Numbered from the stretch's first letter, positions 12,501 through 23,441 are shown. The stretch is 64,000 nucleotides of DNA from Anas platyrhynchos (GCF_047663525.1 NC_092590.1:50870501-50934500), one strand, 5' to 3'. Numbers and translations: made by a program. Notes: generated from the sequence alone by a model not told the origin.

Positions 12501-15162
12501 GTAACTGAGGGACTAATCTGTGTCAAATCAAGGTCACAAAGACACAGACTTTGATATTTCTTCACATTGACTGCTTGACCTGACAAATAAATCTTTTAGA
12601 ATACCATTTGCATACTAGATCAGGTAACTTACAGATATAATTCCACAGGCATACCTACACATGAACCTCTCTAGGCATCTCCTTTTCTACCAATGGATGT
12701 GACTACTGCCAACTTCAGAGTGAAGGAAGTAGGCAGTGAGCATCTTATCAACAGGAGAGTGCTGCAGTCTCAAGATGGTGTTTAAAAAGAAAAATGAAAG
12801 AGTAACTGCATGTTAAAGCACGTGTTAATGCACATATCCCACAGCTTGCAAACTAGTGTACCCATCTTACAGTGACTGTGAAGCTGCTAGGCTAACTGGG
12901 ATTTGGGGGGACAGCTGCAAGAGGATGATTTGTCCTTGTCACCCCTCAGATACCCGAAGAAATGAGCCGGGGCCGGAACTCGTACACAGAGCAGGACCTG
13001 CGTCCCCTCAGCCTGGAGGAGCTCAGGGGCAACAGCAGCACCACAGAGCCCTCCGACTACCACTGCTACCTCCAGGACTGCGTGGACGACTTGCTGAAGG
13101 AAATGAAAGAGAAGTTTAAAGGCTGGGTCAGCTGTTCCACCTCAGAGCAAGCAGAACTGGCCTACAAGAAGGTATGCATCCTGTACCGCTGTCCGTTGCT
13201 CTGGTTTTTAGCTTATCTTCCCTTAATACAAGCCACCTTTCGACATGGGATATTACAGAAGGATATCACACCTTTATTTTGTGGATAGAGTTAAGGAAAA
13301 ATAATGATCTTTTGACATAGTTGTGCACTGTCTAAAAACAACATGTCTTTCAGCAGTAGTCAGAGAACGTGCATTGAATTGAGTTGTTGTGTTTATGCAG
13401 CCCAGGAATGCTCACTGCGTTGCATTTACACGCCCTCACTCACTCGTGCAAAGCCTTGACAGGCTGACTGAAGCCTCCAAGCACTTTCGTTATGCAGGCA
13501 GCAGGAATGAAGTTTCTCTGCCCTAATCTCGCACAGTTCAGAGCTAGAGAAGGGAGAAGTGTTTCACTGAAATTTGAGCTAGGATATTTTAAAAAATTAA
13601 TTTGGAAAACGAGGGCATTTTTCTGCAGCATCACAATTTAATAGCAGTTCATGCTGGAGAATGTAACTATAATGTAAAAACCATTTGGAAGTCAGCGTGT
13701 AGATGCCTTTGGCTATTACGAAAACAACCTCAGTCTGAACTTTATGACAGCCTTAGTACAATATATGTGTGTATTTCTGTGTCTATGTGTGTGTGTATTT
13801 AATTTGCTGTGTTTATCCAATAATATAAAATGTAGAGAAAATGTAGAACTGAGGACTCTGTGCTGATTTTCCCCAGGCATGTGAAGGACCCCCACTCCGG
13901 TTATGGAAAACTACCATCGAAATCGCTGCCACACCAGAGGAAGTTTTAAATCGTTTACTTAAGGAGCAGCATCTTTGGGATGAAGATCTTATAGATTCGA
14001 AAGTAATCGAACCTTTGGATAGCCAGACGGATATCTACCAATATGTCCAGAACAGCATGGCACCTCATCCAGCCAGAGACTTTGTAGTCTTAAGGTAAGA
14101 TTTTTATATGCTGTAGTTTTATTATCTCCCCCCAGCAACCTTGCTTTCAGAATAGCAAGCAAGTTGTGTAGGTAAAAATCTATTTATGTATGATTTAAAG
14201 TTTATTAGATGTTTGAATTCCTGTTTTTCAAAGATGAGACTTTTTTTTTCTTCTTTTTTTTCATAGAACGTGGAGAACAAACTTCCCCAAAGGAGCTTGT
14301 GTGCTTTTAGCAACTTCAGTGGATCATGACCGTGCTCCAGTGGCAGGTGTCAGAGTCAATGTGCTCCTGTCTAGGTATCTGATTGAGCCCTGCGGGTCAG
14401 GAAAATCTAAGCTTACCTACATGTGCAGAATTGATTTAAGGTATGAATTTCCATTTTGTCCTTTTGCAACGGTAAATTGTCTTTTAGAGTGCAAAATTTT
14501 GACAGTTCACAAGACTGCAGCTTAGGCAGTAGTACATAGTTTTCAAATGCATACACACAGGACTCTGAGATGTCATAAAATCATAGAATCATGGAATATC
14601 TGAGTTGGAAGGGACCCACAAGGATCAAAATTGCCTTCAGTGCAATGTCTAACAGTGGGGATGGTTTGTTACATTAGAAGCTCCTGATACGTGCACCACC
14701 ACAGGTATTGGTATTATAATCTCACTCCTTCATCTAACAGATGTATTCAGATGCAAGGACTTGTTAACTTTAATGAGAAGTTAGTAAAGCAGACCAAGCT
14801 CTCAAAAACTTAAAAAAAAAAACTTTTTCCTCACCGCAGCAGATTTATTTTTGAGCAAATCTGTGTATTAGTAAGGCTGAGCTGAGCAGTAAGCAGTAAT
14901 AAAGAGAGATATAAAGTAATAAAGAGTAATAAATTCCCAGTCAGGAATTTAACCAAGTAGATATATATTTGATTCTGACTAAGAAAATGCGTGCAATGTT
15001 ACTGATACTTGTTTCTTCTTTCCTTTTTCTCCACCCATCAGGGGCCACATGCCAGACTGGTACACCAAGTCTTTTGGACACTTGTGTGCATCTGAAGTAG
15101 TTAAGATACGAGACTCTTTCACTCATCAGAGTCTTGAGAGCAAGGAAGTAAAATCCAGGTGA
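524..15162 (+). CDS. DLC1: DLC1, Rho GTPase-activating protein 7 (3' eleven coding exons; 5' end outside window)
   Basis: DLC1 (ARHGAP7/STARD12) is a GTPase-activating protein for RhoA-type GTPases acting mainly at focal adhesions. Joined exons: 524-587, 3530-4956, 6008-6184, 8124-8283, 8524-8722, 11115-11328, 11686-11800, 12950-13171, 13877-14094, 14267-14440, 15042-15162. Every internal junction is GT-AG and in frame, giving about 1,030 residues ending in TGA. Adding the roughly 62 residues missing upstream gives close to the human isoform of 1,091. Order: end of SAM domain, serine-rich linker with adhesion motifs, RhoGAP (about residues 580-785 of this fragment), START (about 815-1022). 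Seen in sequence: arginine finger in VGLFRKSG, talin-binding LDDILYHV, tensin motif SIYDNVPG. STARD13 and STARD8 are paralogues, but residue-level agreement in the linker favours DLC1. The upstream SAM exons and promoters lie before position 1. Confidence 0.97.
588..3529 (+). other. DLC1 intron between the SAM-end exon and the large exon
   Basis: About 2.9 kb of AT-rich intron. It holds a T-rich stretch near 1129-1190, a 19-base A run near 2282-2300 and no exon I can support. The open frame that starts at 3455 upstream of the large exon is only intron read-through: the splice acceptor at 3526-3529 is the true boundary. Confidence 0.8.
3530..4956 (+). CDS. DLC1: DLC1 large serine-rich linker exon
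   Basis: A 1,427-base exon encoding the disordered, serine-rich middle of DLC1 that directs it to focal adhesions. It starts SEDSDEDEPCAISGKWTFQR after a tctctgcag acceptor and ends at AGC AG before GTGAGC. Visible motifs are SIYDNVPG (4595-4618), whose tyrosine corresponds to the human tensin SH2/PTB-binding site at Tyr442, and LDDILYHVKGM (4682-4714), the talin/FAK-binding LD motif at human residue 469. Several RKRSVSNS/RTRSLS-type basic-serine sites are potential kinase and 14-3-3 sites by family knowledge. Overlapping ORFs on the - strand (for example 4019-4501) are shadows of this exon. Confidence 0.97.
4595..4618 (+). other. DLC1: Tensin-binding motif SIYDNVPG in DLC1
   Basis: Eight codons read SIYDNVPG. 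In human DLC1 the same motif around Tyr442 binds the SH2/PTB regions of tensins and is needed for focal-adhesion targeting. The residue offset from the exon start matches the human position when about 62 missing N-terminal residues are added. Confidence 0.85.
4682..4714 (+). other. DLC1: LD-type talin/FAK-binding motif in DLC1
   Basis: The eleven codons read LDDILYHVKGM, an LD-motif helix. In human DLC1 this helix (from residue 469) binds the talin R8 domain and FAK. All leucine and aspartate positions of the motif are kept. Confidence 0.85.
4957..6007 (+). other. DLC1 intron after the large exon
   Basis: About 1 kb of intron from a GTGAGC donor to a tctgcag acceptor. T-rich near 5775-5800 and with a short A run near 5853. 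No further gene or repeat family recognised. Confidence 0.8.
6008..6184 (+). CDS. DLC1: DLC1 exon: linker to RhoGAP, polybasic region
   Basis: A 177-base exon reading (R)HRLRWHSFQSSHRPSLSSAS onward to KYTPSNKHGFS(W). The basic HRLRWHSFQ stretch directly follows the linker, and the segment LLQKYSLLKLTALLEKY is near-identical in human DLC1. Donor GTAAGG splits the Trp codon; the following exon supplies the final G. Confidence 0.95.
6185..8123 (+). other. DLC1 intron
   Basis: About 1.9 kb of intron ending in gcttaaatag. Only short homopolymer runs seen; no recognisable repeat family or exon. Confidence 0.75.
8124..8283 (+). CDS. DLC1: DLC1 exon: start of RhoGAP domain
   Basis: A 160-base exon reading AVPKFMKRIKVPDYKDRNVF then GVPLQINVQRTGQPLPQSIQ and ending LRNHCLDQ. 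The FGVPL segment followed by PLPQSIQQAMRYL is the first conserved block of DLC-family RhoGAP domains. Phase 0 donor GTAGGT. Confidence 0.96.
8524..8722 (+). CDS. DLC1: DLC1 exon: RhoGAP core with arginine finger
   Basis: A 199-base exon starting VGLFRKSGVKSRIQALRQMN. The Arg codon at 8536-8538 is the catalytic arginine finger (human Arg677), which stabilises the GTP-hydrolysis transition state on Rho. It continues through SAYDVADMLKQFFRDLPEPL, the classic RhoGAP block 2, to ETFLQIYQ and splits a Tyr codon at the GTAAGT donor. No inactivating change is visible. Confidence 0.97.
8723..11114 (+). other. DLC1 intron within the RhoGAP domain
   Basis: About 2.4 kb of AT-rich intron. No recognisable CR1 or other repeat family and no exon between the IYQY-encoding exon and VPKDQRLQ. 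A weak open frame at 10344-10571 has no splice or homology support. Confidence 0.75.
11115..11328 (+). CDS. DLC1: DLC1 exon: RhoGAP C-terminal half
   Basis: A 214-base exon reading (Y)VPKDQRLQAIKAAIMLLPDE and NQMTPTNLAVCLAPSLFHLN, the RhoGAP block 3 with the conserved Asn (NLAVCLAPSL). It ends KRENSSPR at a GTACGT donor. Human DLC1 is nearly identical here, consistent with strong selection on the GAP fold. Confidence 0.97.
11686..11800 (+). CDS. DLC1: DLC1 exon: end of RhoGAP
   Basis: A 115-base exon reading VMQRKPSLGKPDQKDLNENL then AATQGLAHMIAECKKLFQ, completing the last RhoGAP helix. It is preceded by a (GT)n-containing pyrimidine tract and a tgaag acceptor; the donor is a weaker GTAAAA. 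Confidence 0.95.
11801..12949 (+). other. DLC1 intron between RhoGAP and START
   Basis: About 1.1 kb of intron. Several overlapping short ORFs on both strands (12003-12586) show no family similarity and no splice signals that fit. No repeat recognised. Confidence 0.7.
12950..13171 (+). CDS. DLC1: DLC1 exon: START domain beginning
   Basis: A 222-base, phase 0-0 exon reading IPEEMSRGRNSYTEQDLRPL to AELAYKK. LQDCVDDLLKEMKEKFKGWV marks the first helix of the START lipid-binding fold. Less conserved than the GAP exons in the EELRGNSSTTEPSDYH linker, as expected for this part of the family. Confidence 0.95.
13877..14094 (+). CDS. DLC1: DLC1 exon: START domain middle
   Basis: A 218-base exon reading ACEGPPLRLWKTTIEIAATP, then LLKEQHLWDEDLIDSKVIEP and YQYVQNSMAPHPARDFVVLR. 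These are the central strands of START. Donor GTAAGA splits an Arg codon. Confidence 0.96.
14267..14440 (+). CDS. DLC1: DLC1 exon: START domain
   Basis: A 174-base exon reading TWRTNFPKGACVLLATSVDH, then VNVLLSRYLIEPCGSGKSKL and TYMCRIDLR. Preceded by a long pyrimidine tract and tcatag acceptor. Confidence 0.96.
14573..14650 (-). mobile_element. CR1 LINE 3'-end fragment in DLC1 intron
   Basis: The + strand reads tcatagaatcatggaatatc followed by gagttggaagggacccacaa, the reverse complement of a CR1 3' end. It is very short and lies in the last DLC1 intron. The bounds are approximate and the right edge fades into diverged sequence by about 14730. Confidence 0.7.
15042..15162 (+). CDS. DLC1: DLC1 terminal coding exon
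   Basis: Begins after a long pyrimidine tract and catcag, reads GHMPDWYTKSFGHLCASEVV then KIRDSFTHQSLESKEVKSR and stops at TGA 15160-15162. It contains the C-terminal START helix. The last dozen residues diverge from human while ending in the same KSR. Confidence 0.96.
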
Positions 15163-16985
15163 CTACTGAAGAGGAACAGCCGTGCGCTCCACACCTCAGC
15201 AGCACAGATATTACCCAAAACTGAGGCTCATCTGCTGCAGACCATCTGAAAGTCATGTCATGAAGGGATGACAGCATGAGAACTTGACTGTGAGCATTAC
15301 TATAGGACTGTGGCCATACCATACACTTTAAAGCTGCTTCCTGTCTGTGTAAGGCCTATAGTGTAGGCCTCGACTGGAATACATAGGAGGACTGTGCAAA
15401 GAAATAAGTATTGTACTATTAGATGGTTTGATTTGCTTCTGAGAAGCAAAATTCTTTAAATGCAAAATATATTATGAAATATGGTGAAGGCTCATCATTC
15501 CCATGTGAAATACTTAGCTTTATGTACATACCCATGTCATTTTATGTGTAGTGCGTTGAGGGACTGGTGTATCCACTGGAATAGTTGGTACTCTTCAATG
15601 TGTTCTCACTGAGATAAGCAAAGAAAGGTTTGCACAGAGATTAAAGTGTGAATGAGTGTGTTGATGGTTGAAAGGATAGCAGAAGTTGAATTTGAAATGT
15701 GTCTGGTACACTGATAGGCAGCCAGGATGGATTTTAGTATACTGGATACAGTTGAACCTAGAATTTGACTCCTCCGTGGACCATGAGTTGCCATCCTTCC
15801 CATTTGCCAGTTCTGCGTTTTCCTCAGCTCTAACGTATTTAAAACACCTACGCAGATATTACAATAGGCTTGCTCTGGTTAGTGTTCACTCCTTATCCAG
15901 AAGATCTTTTGGGAGTGATTAGCAATTCTATAGCAATTTTAAGTAAATATATTTCCAAGCAACACTGCAGCTTAGAACTGAAATGCTTATGCAATGGTCA
16001 AGAGAGCCAGTAATGTCAGTTGCTATATTGCCAAAAAACGTTTGTTGCTTTTACTCCTATCTGTGTTAACTATGTGTTTTAATGATCTTTTATATATTTT
16101 ACTGTCTTTTAACATTCAAGAGTAAAAAGTAAATACTGGAGTCCTGGTGTTGGGATGTGGCAGGACTCCTGCAGCAGCAGGCAGAGTGTGGTGGGTGGGA
16201 AGGGAAGATTTGTAAGAGTTTGTTCCCTTTCTCTCTCTACGTTGCTTGTTTTCCTATAGCTGCACATTAATGTGAACAGACCTGAATGCTAGCAATTTGG
16301 AGGGTTGTATTTGGGGGCAGAGGAAGGTGGGACATTTTTTTTCTTTTGTTTTTGTTTGTTTTTAAACCCTTTGGGATGTTCTCCCCTCTGCGACAATCAA
16401 ACTACATGAACTGTAGGAAGTCTTGAGGTCCTCTGGAAAGGTGTCTTTCTGTAGGTTTTACTGTAAATGTAAGGATTTGCTTTCGAGGTGCAGTATTAAG
16501 TGATAAATGTATTTTGTGGCTAGGGTATGAATGAGTTGCAAGATGGAATTTTGACTGAGACTTTGTTACCATTGTCAGTATTATTTTAAGCTTTTTGAAG
16601 AAGATTTTTTTATTATGGCAAATAATGTAGTACTTCCAGTAACAATGTTCCTCATGAGTAGGAAAGCCTTGTATATTCTTCTACATCAAACACTTTTGAA
16701 TTTGTAAAATTGTATGTTGTACATACCATTCTATTGTAAACATGTATACTTGCCCACAGTGTACTGTCAAACATAGATAAAGCATGATAAAGATTATTTA
16801 AAATATACCTGTATTTATACCTCAGATATTCTTTTTGGGTTTTTGTACCTCAAGTATGTTTTCTATTGTAAATGTGCTTTACATGACTATGATCTAAGTG
16901 AGAGAAAGGAAGATGTTTAACTTGCTATAGATGTCTGTACAGAATATACTCAATAAGTGCACTATTAAATGTTTAAAATTGGAGA
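15163..16985 (+). other. DLC1: DLC1 3' untranslated region (predicted)
   Basis: About 1.8 kb of AT-rich sequence after the stop without repeats. An ATTAAA hexamer at 16964-16969 is followed within about 30 bases by a T-rich tract (tatttttatttttttgt), a plausible cleavage context. Two UGUACAUA Pumilio-type motifs lie at 15523-15530 and 16718-16725. The end point is inferred; an earlier variant site (gataaa near 16788) or a later one is possible. Confidence 0.6.
16964..16969 (+). terminator. DLC1: Candidate DLC1 polyadenylation signal ATTAAA
   Basis: ATTAAA is the commonest variant hexamer. It is followed by a T-rich downstream element at about 16995-17010. Confidence 0.5.
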
Positions 16986-16989
16986 AGTG

Positions 16990-19900
16990 TAATATTTTTA
17001 TTTTTTTGTATCCTTCCTTCCCCTTTCATGTCTACAGCCTGTTTTTGAGAGCAGAACCAGCAGAATCAACACCCTCAATGATTTCTCCAGTCTTTTCTGA
17101 ACTCCACTGCATCCCCTGGCCTAGGCTCAAAGCCTGCAAAGGGCAGTTCACACCAACAGGAGTCACTTCGAGATGGCATAGTAAGATGCTCTTAGGTGTT
17201 TTAAGGAACTCTGTGTTCTGTCAAGACTTTGAGGATGACAGTATAAAGGGAAAACCTTCCTTGGTGAGACACATTTGGGAAAGTTTGCTGTCTTCACATA
17301 TCAATAACTGACCTCACCTACATCCTAACTTCAATCCTGTGTTTTTCCACAATAAGACTCTTGTATTTAATGAGCTGTAGGCACCAGGGTGCAGCTTCAT
17401 GTAGGTTGTTAACATGGCTAGCAAAATACATCAAAATCATTTAAAAAATAGCAATCAGTAACCTAAAGAAATTGATATTTTTAAAGAAAATTGATGAATG
17501 ACAAAAGTGTCTTTAATTTCAGAGGTCTATTTTGTATTGGGGTGGTACATGTACTTTATCTGGCTTTTCATGGTTGTTAAGAAAGGCAACTTTGATTGCC
17601 ATCAATTCTATAGATACTGCTGGCAAATCCCAAGCTCCTCTGCCCTCTCCCAGACCACTATTTTTGATTGCTGAAGGCAGTTACCAGCACAATTTTAAAA
17701 GCTTTGGAAGACATGCCTGCCTCCATGATGGTGGACAGCTGGACAAAAATGGTCCCTGGTCAACAGATTTGTGTGCTTCAAAGCAGAAGGAAACCTGTTT
17801 TTCTACTGTTGTATAGAAACATACTCTTGGATTTAACAGGAAGCAAAGTAAACTACTTGATAAACAGGTGCTGAAAAACAATTCACCACTTTCCTATTTC
17901 TTACAGTGAGAAAGTGGGCAGGGACATTTCTGCAGTCACAGGTTCTCGTAAAAAAGTAAAATAAAATACAAGTGTGAAAGTAATTGGAGAAAGTGAAATG
18001 AGGCCAAAGAGAAGGCCAGGAGGATATACAAACAACTGACTAAGGTGAAAAATTGAGCCAAAGACAGCTGTTAATTCAAGCAACTTCAGAAAGTTTTTAA
18101 AGTCTTAGCCAACAGAAATATAATTTGGGCATCTGAAAGAGGATTTTGATTTGTGAGGCTTGTCTGACACAGTCACTGGAATGAGACTGCTACTTTTCAG
18201 TTAGCAACACCATCGTACTCTTTCTCTACCTGAGCATCCTGAAGTCCAGATCACTGTCAGTTCCCCCTCTTCTGTTGCAGGAGCAGTGAGACAGGCTGCT
18301 TCGCAGGCTGGTAAAAAAATAAACCCCTTGCTGTCATTGCACTGCTTCTCACACACCGAAGTGTCTTTTAGAGAAAGACTGGTAAAGGACTGGAATTTCT
18401 TTGGCTGTTATGGGATCTCTTTTTCTTGTCAAGTCAATACTAAAAATAAAATAAAACAACTTTTATTTTGTTGTTTTTTAAGCCATATCTTAATTCACAG
18501 TCCTGGATCATTGGAGCAAGAAGAGCAAGGACATATCCAAAGTCATCATTATAAAGAAAAATAATTTTTTAAGCACACTAATGCACTGCATAGTCTTCAG
18601 GTCCTTTAATACTCTGCATTCTGCTTAAAATGTGCTTAGGTTACTTTCAAATTTCCATTTACCTAAATGTCTAAAACATAAGTTAATTTTGACTTACCCA
18701 AATAGCTTCAAGCTCCTGAAGGTTTTGGATATTTTGGGGAATCTTTTTGCAGATGTCCACTGTGCAGTTGGACAATCTAAGTCAAATTTCTGTGTCTGTG
18801 TTTCTTGCCAGGTGTCCCTCACACTGGCTCTTGCTTGGACAGTCCCCTGCATGAAGTAGCACTTGCTGCAGGGTGAGCACAGGCTGGGTCCCTGTTCATT
18901 TCTGGCAGATTGCTGGTGTAGCCGATGGCACGCAGGGAGTCCCACATGTGGCAGGGCTCCAGCCTGCTGAGTGCTTCCTAACATTGATATTCAGCAATGC
19001 TTTCTAAAAAAATTAAATGGGAAAAGTCATCTTTTTGCTGTCACTCATTTCTCATCATTCCTCAAGTATTGCACCCCACAGTTAAATATTTATGAAGCCA
19101 TAAATAATCACTGGCAATGCCATTAATACACACACAGTCTGGGACCAAAGTGAAACTTAGAAATGCTTCACAACAGTACCATCAAGACCTTAGAGCAAGC
19201 AGGACACACTATATATCCACAACAGTCTGTGCAAGGGTGTAGTCAGTATGCAACCCATGCAATCCATGACTCTATAATCAAGGCTACATAATAAAAGGTA
19301 GATACTTTTGCTTAATACATATGAAAATGAAATGTTACACACAGATCTTCCTGCTGAGTGCTGGAAGCAAAGTGCCCTACGATCATATGAAATCAGGATA
19401 ATGGTTTAATAGACCAATGCATTAAATTCACAAAGGCAAAATGCCAATTCCTTCTTGTTATACCATAACTCGTCAATACAGCCATTGACTGCACCCATTA
19501 TACAAGGAAATATTTCAGAAAAATTACTTTTGGGTATTTCTCATCTGTCAGTCCAGAGCTATTTCATTTTTTCTAGGGAAAAAAAAAAAAAAAAGTATCA
19601 ACGTCTAAAATGATGACTAGAGATGAAGTGCTGGTCTTACTCTTGATGATAATATGCAGTTTTGCATCTGTGCTTCTTTTGCATTGAGCACTATCCCAGG
19701 CACTTCAGGCTTGCTCAATTTCCCCTACCCTCCCTACCACCCTACTCTATTTTCCTGATTGCCTGAGGCTTCCAGAGTGCTTGCAAGAAATGAATTTCTA
19801 AGCTGAGGCCACGGACTGTAAAGAGCAGTGAAGGATGGGAAAGGATTCAAAGAAGAAAAAAATCCATCAAAAGAGATTAGGCATTGAAGGGATACATTTA

Positions 19901-20500
19901 TACAGAAAGACTCGATACACATAATCTGGCCACTAGACAAGAGGGATGTAGTAAATGTCTACTCACACTGGAAGGTCATAAAAACACAGAGGAAGAGTTC
20001 AGACAGGCTGAGTGGGTGTACAAGTTGGGATAAAAAATTCTTAATGGAAAATCTGAGGCAGAAGGAAAGGAAAAGACATTTTCCACACAGCAAGAGGTCT
20101 TTGAGGCTGTGGGACAATTTCTCCCTGAGAAGCAAGAGCATAAGTCATTTAAAGCGTCACAGGCTAATACCCTGGAATCGTTCTTGTGCTAATTTCCATA
20201 AAGCACCATGAACACCTAAAAGAAATCCTCTCATCATCATTTGACATGATTACGGGATTTACAGACCACTGGTTTCCATCTGCAAGTGCCAGGTAATGCT
20301 GCCCTCCCAAGTAGGAAACAACATGGTGTCAAAACCAAAGTCACCATGAAGTAAACCAATTAGTTTGGAAGTTGCTAATGAGCAAGTCTTTCTGTACAAG
20401 CTACATTGGAGGCTGTGGCTTGCAGTGTGCTTATGTTTTGCAGAAGTGGCTCTTTGTTTTAATAAGATACAATGCCTACATGATATGAGTCAAGAACATG
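16990..20500. other. Intergenic sequence downstream of DLC1
   Basis: AT-rich with scattered short ORFs on both strands, none with recognisable family features. A short A run lies near 19579-19594. No gene supported. Confidence 0.6.
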
Positions 20501-20505
20501 AAGAT

Positions 20506-20592
20506 TGGCATGGGACGTGGTAGGTCTGGTTGATGGTTGGACTTAATGATCTTGAAGGTCTTGTCCATCCTAAATAAACCTATGATTCGGTG
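20506..20592 (+). mobile_element. CR1 LINE 3'-end fragment
   Basis: Reads ggttggacttaatgatcttg followed by aaggtcttgtccatcctaaa and a single tatgattcggtg end. This is the CR1 3' terminus, diverged and with only one copy of the terminal repeat unit. Confidence 0.75.
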
Positions 20593-20599
20593 GGAACAT

Positions 20600-22985
20600 T
20601 GCCTGAGAACTGGGACAGTCTTTTGTTTTTCTAACATTTACTAGCAACCCAGCCCAATTAGGAAGCTCTGCTAGCATGCTTTGTTCATACCCACTACAGG
20701 CTGGGGAGCTCACACTGAGCCACGCAGGCAGAAGGTGCCATCCCACCCTGATTTATTCAGGGCTGAACAGAAATCTCCCCACTGTGGCTCAGCTTAGTGG
20801 GATGGTGCACGCACAGCAACTAGAAAGAGGGAGTCTGTCCCTCTCTGTAATACTCTCCTTCCTGCAGTCTGGTAGCAAGGGAGAGGAAAGGTGAACGAGG
20901 TGGGGTAGGTGTGGGAAAAGGAGCTAAAATCAGGAGCTGAAAGTCAGCAGGAAGACCCAAAACTAATAATCACAATCTCCCTAGAACAGTGGGTATTAAA
21001 TCCATTATTCCATAGGCTCGATCTTTGGTTTTGTTATTAAAAGGAGAAGAAAAAGCCTATCAGTAGGTGTGTAGCCTTCTCCAGACACAAGTCTCCATTA
21101 GCTCAAATAATAAAGAGTGATGTGATGGGTCTGAACACCATCGTTGCTTCTTACCCGTTTCTTAAGACTTTGTAATACTAAAAAGGGAGAAGTCCCCTAG
21201 GAGCAGAATTCTTCCTGCCATCCCCACATTAAAAGAGTATTGCTATTCCAAAAATCAAATATAAAGAAGCCGTGTTAAAAGTGCCAGTACAATTGAATTA
21301 TATTCCTCATGTTCCAGGGAGCTAAATTAAATAACATTTTCCATGATATGACAGCCAGTCTCCACAAGTTGTTGAGATAAGCCAGTTGCAAGAATGAATG
21401 CAGGGTGGTAGAGCAGAGATGGTAAAGGTTTGAGGGGGCTTGGGCCTCAATTATTGGAGAAGCTGGAAGACCACTAGCAAGTGAAATGAGAATTTGAGGA
21501 AAATGTGGCTTCAGTTAAATCACTTGAATGTCACTTTAGGAAACTGATACCTTTTAAATAAGCCAGCTAGTAGCAAAAACAGATCACGTTCATAGCACAG
21601 CCCAGACTAAGATGGTGTGCAGAGTGTCAGCAATAGCAGAGGGGCTCTTCTAAAAGGAAGATGAGGAGCCAGTTGGCCAAACATTGCTGACATTTCTAGC
21701 ATCCCATTAAGTGGTACAGCAGTCTGGAATATCTATTCATAACAAACCACAGGTCACCTGGTCAGAGTTCTCCATTGTTTCAAGAAAACAGTTCAATGAA
21801 AATAAATTTAGGTCAGGGCATTGTTGTGATCTGATTAAACACGTAACCTTCTGCTAAACCCTAGTTTAAGTTTATGGAAACACAGAGCATGTCCAGTGAA
21901 GTCCCTATAGGCCACCTTTTTCCCACTTGGGAAAGTTGTACAACTGCACATATGTTTAGAAGTCCATTTAAAAATTTAAAATGTAGAGACACTAAAATCT
22001 TTATCTTTCCTCTGTCATTTAGTCTCAAGCAGTATTTATGAACTCGTTCCATTTCTCTAAGTACCTGCCAGCACAACAACATTACAACAGAATCTCTGAA
22101 GAGTACCCATGGGGTTTTCAGTAGTCTATAGGAATGTATTTTTTGTTGGAATATAAAAAGGTTTTATGGAACTTTGCAGTGTATGCCCTTAACATTTCTA
22201 CAATGTATAGTCCTTACAAGCACTGCCAACAGGATAGAAATTCGTAATGAGGCCTTTGTCACTTTGTTTATCAGCTGGGGCTTCTAAAGCATGCAACAAG
22301 TAATAAAGCATTCAGTAATGATGATACAAATACTAATCCAAATTAATTTTGAATATCCCATCTACATGGTGTGCCTACAAAGCTAGAATTAAATTAAAAG
22401 CACTACTTAAGTAAAGGAAAGAAAATAGTGAAATTTTGCAACCCATGTACAGTTTTGTTCACCAGCAGATATCAGTGAAAATTGTTTTGTAGTGCACTGA
22501 AAAACAATTTTGAAAACCTTATTAGTCTTTCTTGAAGAGAGAAGGAGGTCCATTGAGGTAATGTGTCTGGAAAACAGCACCTGCTCTCCCTCTACATAGT
22601 CATTACACGGCTAATACCTAACACCTGGGAGGAGCACATGCCAAATACTGAAATGAGAAATCCTACCTCTGTGCCACACTCCTCATTGGATCATATGCTA
22701 CATGCGGCATAGAAACACATATTTCTGATGGCGTTGTAAAAGTATTCAATTAAATTGCAAATAAACCACATTTAGAAGGGGGCATAACTGCTCATGGATT
22801 CCAGGACTGCAAGTGCTCAGCAGCACTGATATTACAAACTGCTTGGTCTTCAGCCTCCCTGATTTGGCTTTGGAAGCCTCAGCAAACACAGTAAAATATG
22901 TCTGGAGGCCTTTTAGGAATGACCTCGAGCAAGTGGAAAAGTAGAGAGGTTTTCTTGCTTATTCCTGAGTGCCTGAACCATAGTC
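20600..22985. other. Intergenic sequence, nothing recognised
   Basis: AT-rich unique-looking DNA with no repeat family, splice-bounded ORF or RNA gene that I can support. Confidence 0.5.
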
Positions 22986-22989
22986 TAAA

Positions 22990-23130
22990 TAGATATATAT
23001 AAAAATATTTAATATACACACATATTATACATAAATATTATATTTTATATAATATATAAATATTATATATACTAATATAAAACATTATATATATTTATAT
23101 ATATTTTTATATATATATATATATATATAT
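22990..23130. repeat. AT-rich (TA)n / self-complementary low-complexity tract
   Basis: About 140 bases made almost only of A and T, with repeated tatata and attatat blocks and ending in a 23-base alternating AT run at about 23108-23130. Many segments are self-complementary and could extrude as hairpins. Confidence 0.9.
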
Positions 23131-23274
23131 GATCTCTTCCCCTTTCCAATCTACAAGAATACATGTGTGTTAAAATAGAATCCAACTTCTAGGTAGAACA
23201 CATGCCTCACAGTGTTAGATATGACCTGCATCAGGCCGAAGAGTTACCAAACTACATTCAATTATCAGACTTAC

Positions 23275-23441
23275 CGGACCAGGGACAGAGAAAACACAGG
23301 GCCTCAGACGTCTTCCTGGATAAGGCAGGACAGATGAGGGCAGGGATGGCCCATCCATGGCAGTGATCCAGTTCAGAGGCCCCGCCACTGAGAGCTGCAG
23401 GGATTTCAGCAGGCCCATCATGGCTAACAGGCTGTTACCAC
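23275..23441 (-). other. Exon-like segment, unidentified
   Basis: On the - strand a pyrimidine-rich acceptor (gtgtttttctcaaatag) is followed by 167 bases and then CCG|GTAAGT. One frame stays open across the segment, reading NSLLAMMGLLKSLQLSVAGP in its first part. I do not recognise the protein. It could be a non-coding RNA exon, a fossil exon or chance. GC content is above the surrounding DNA. Confidence 0.25.
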
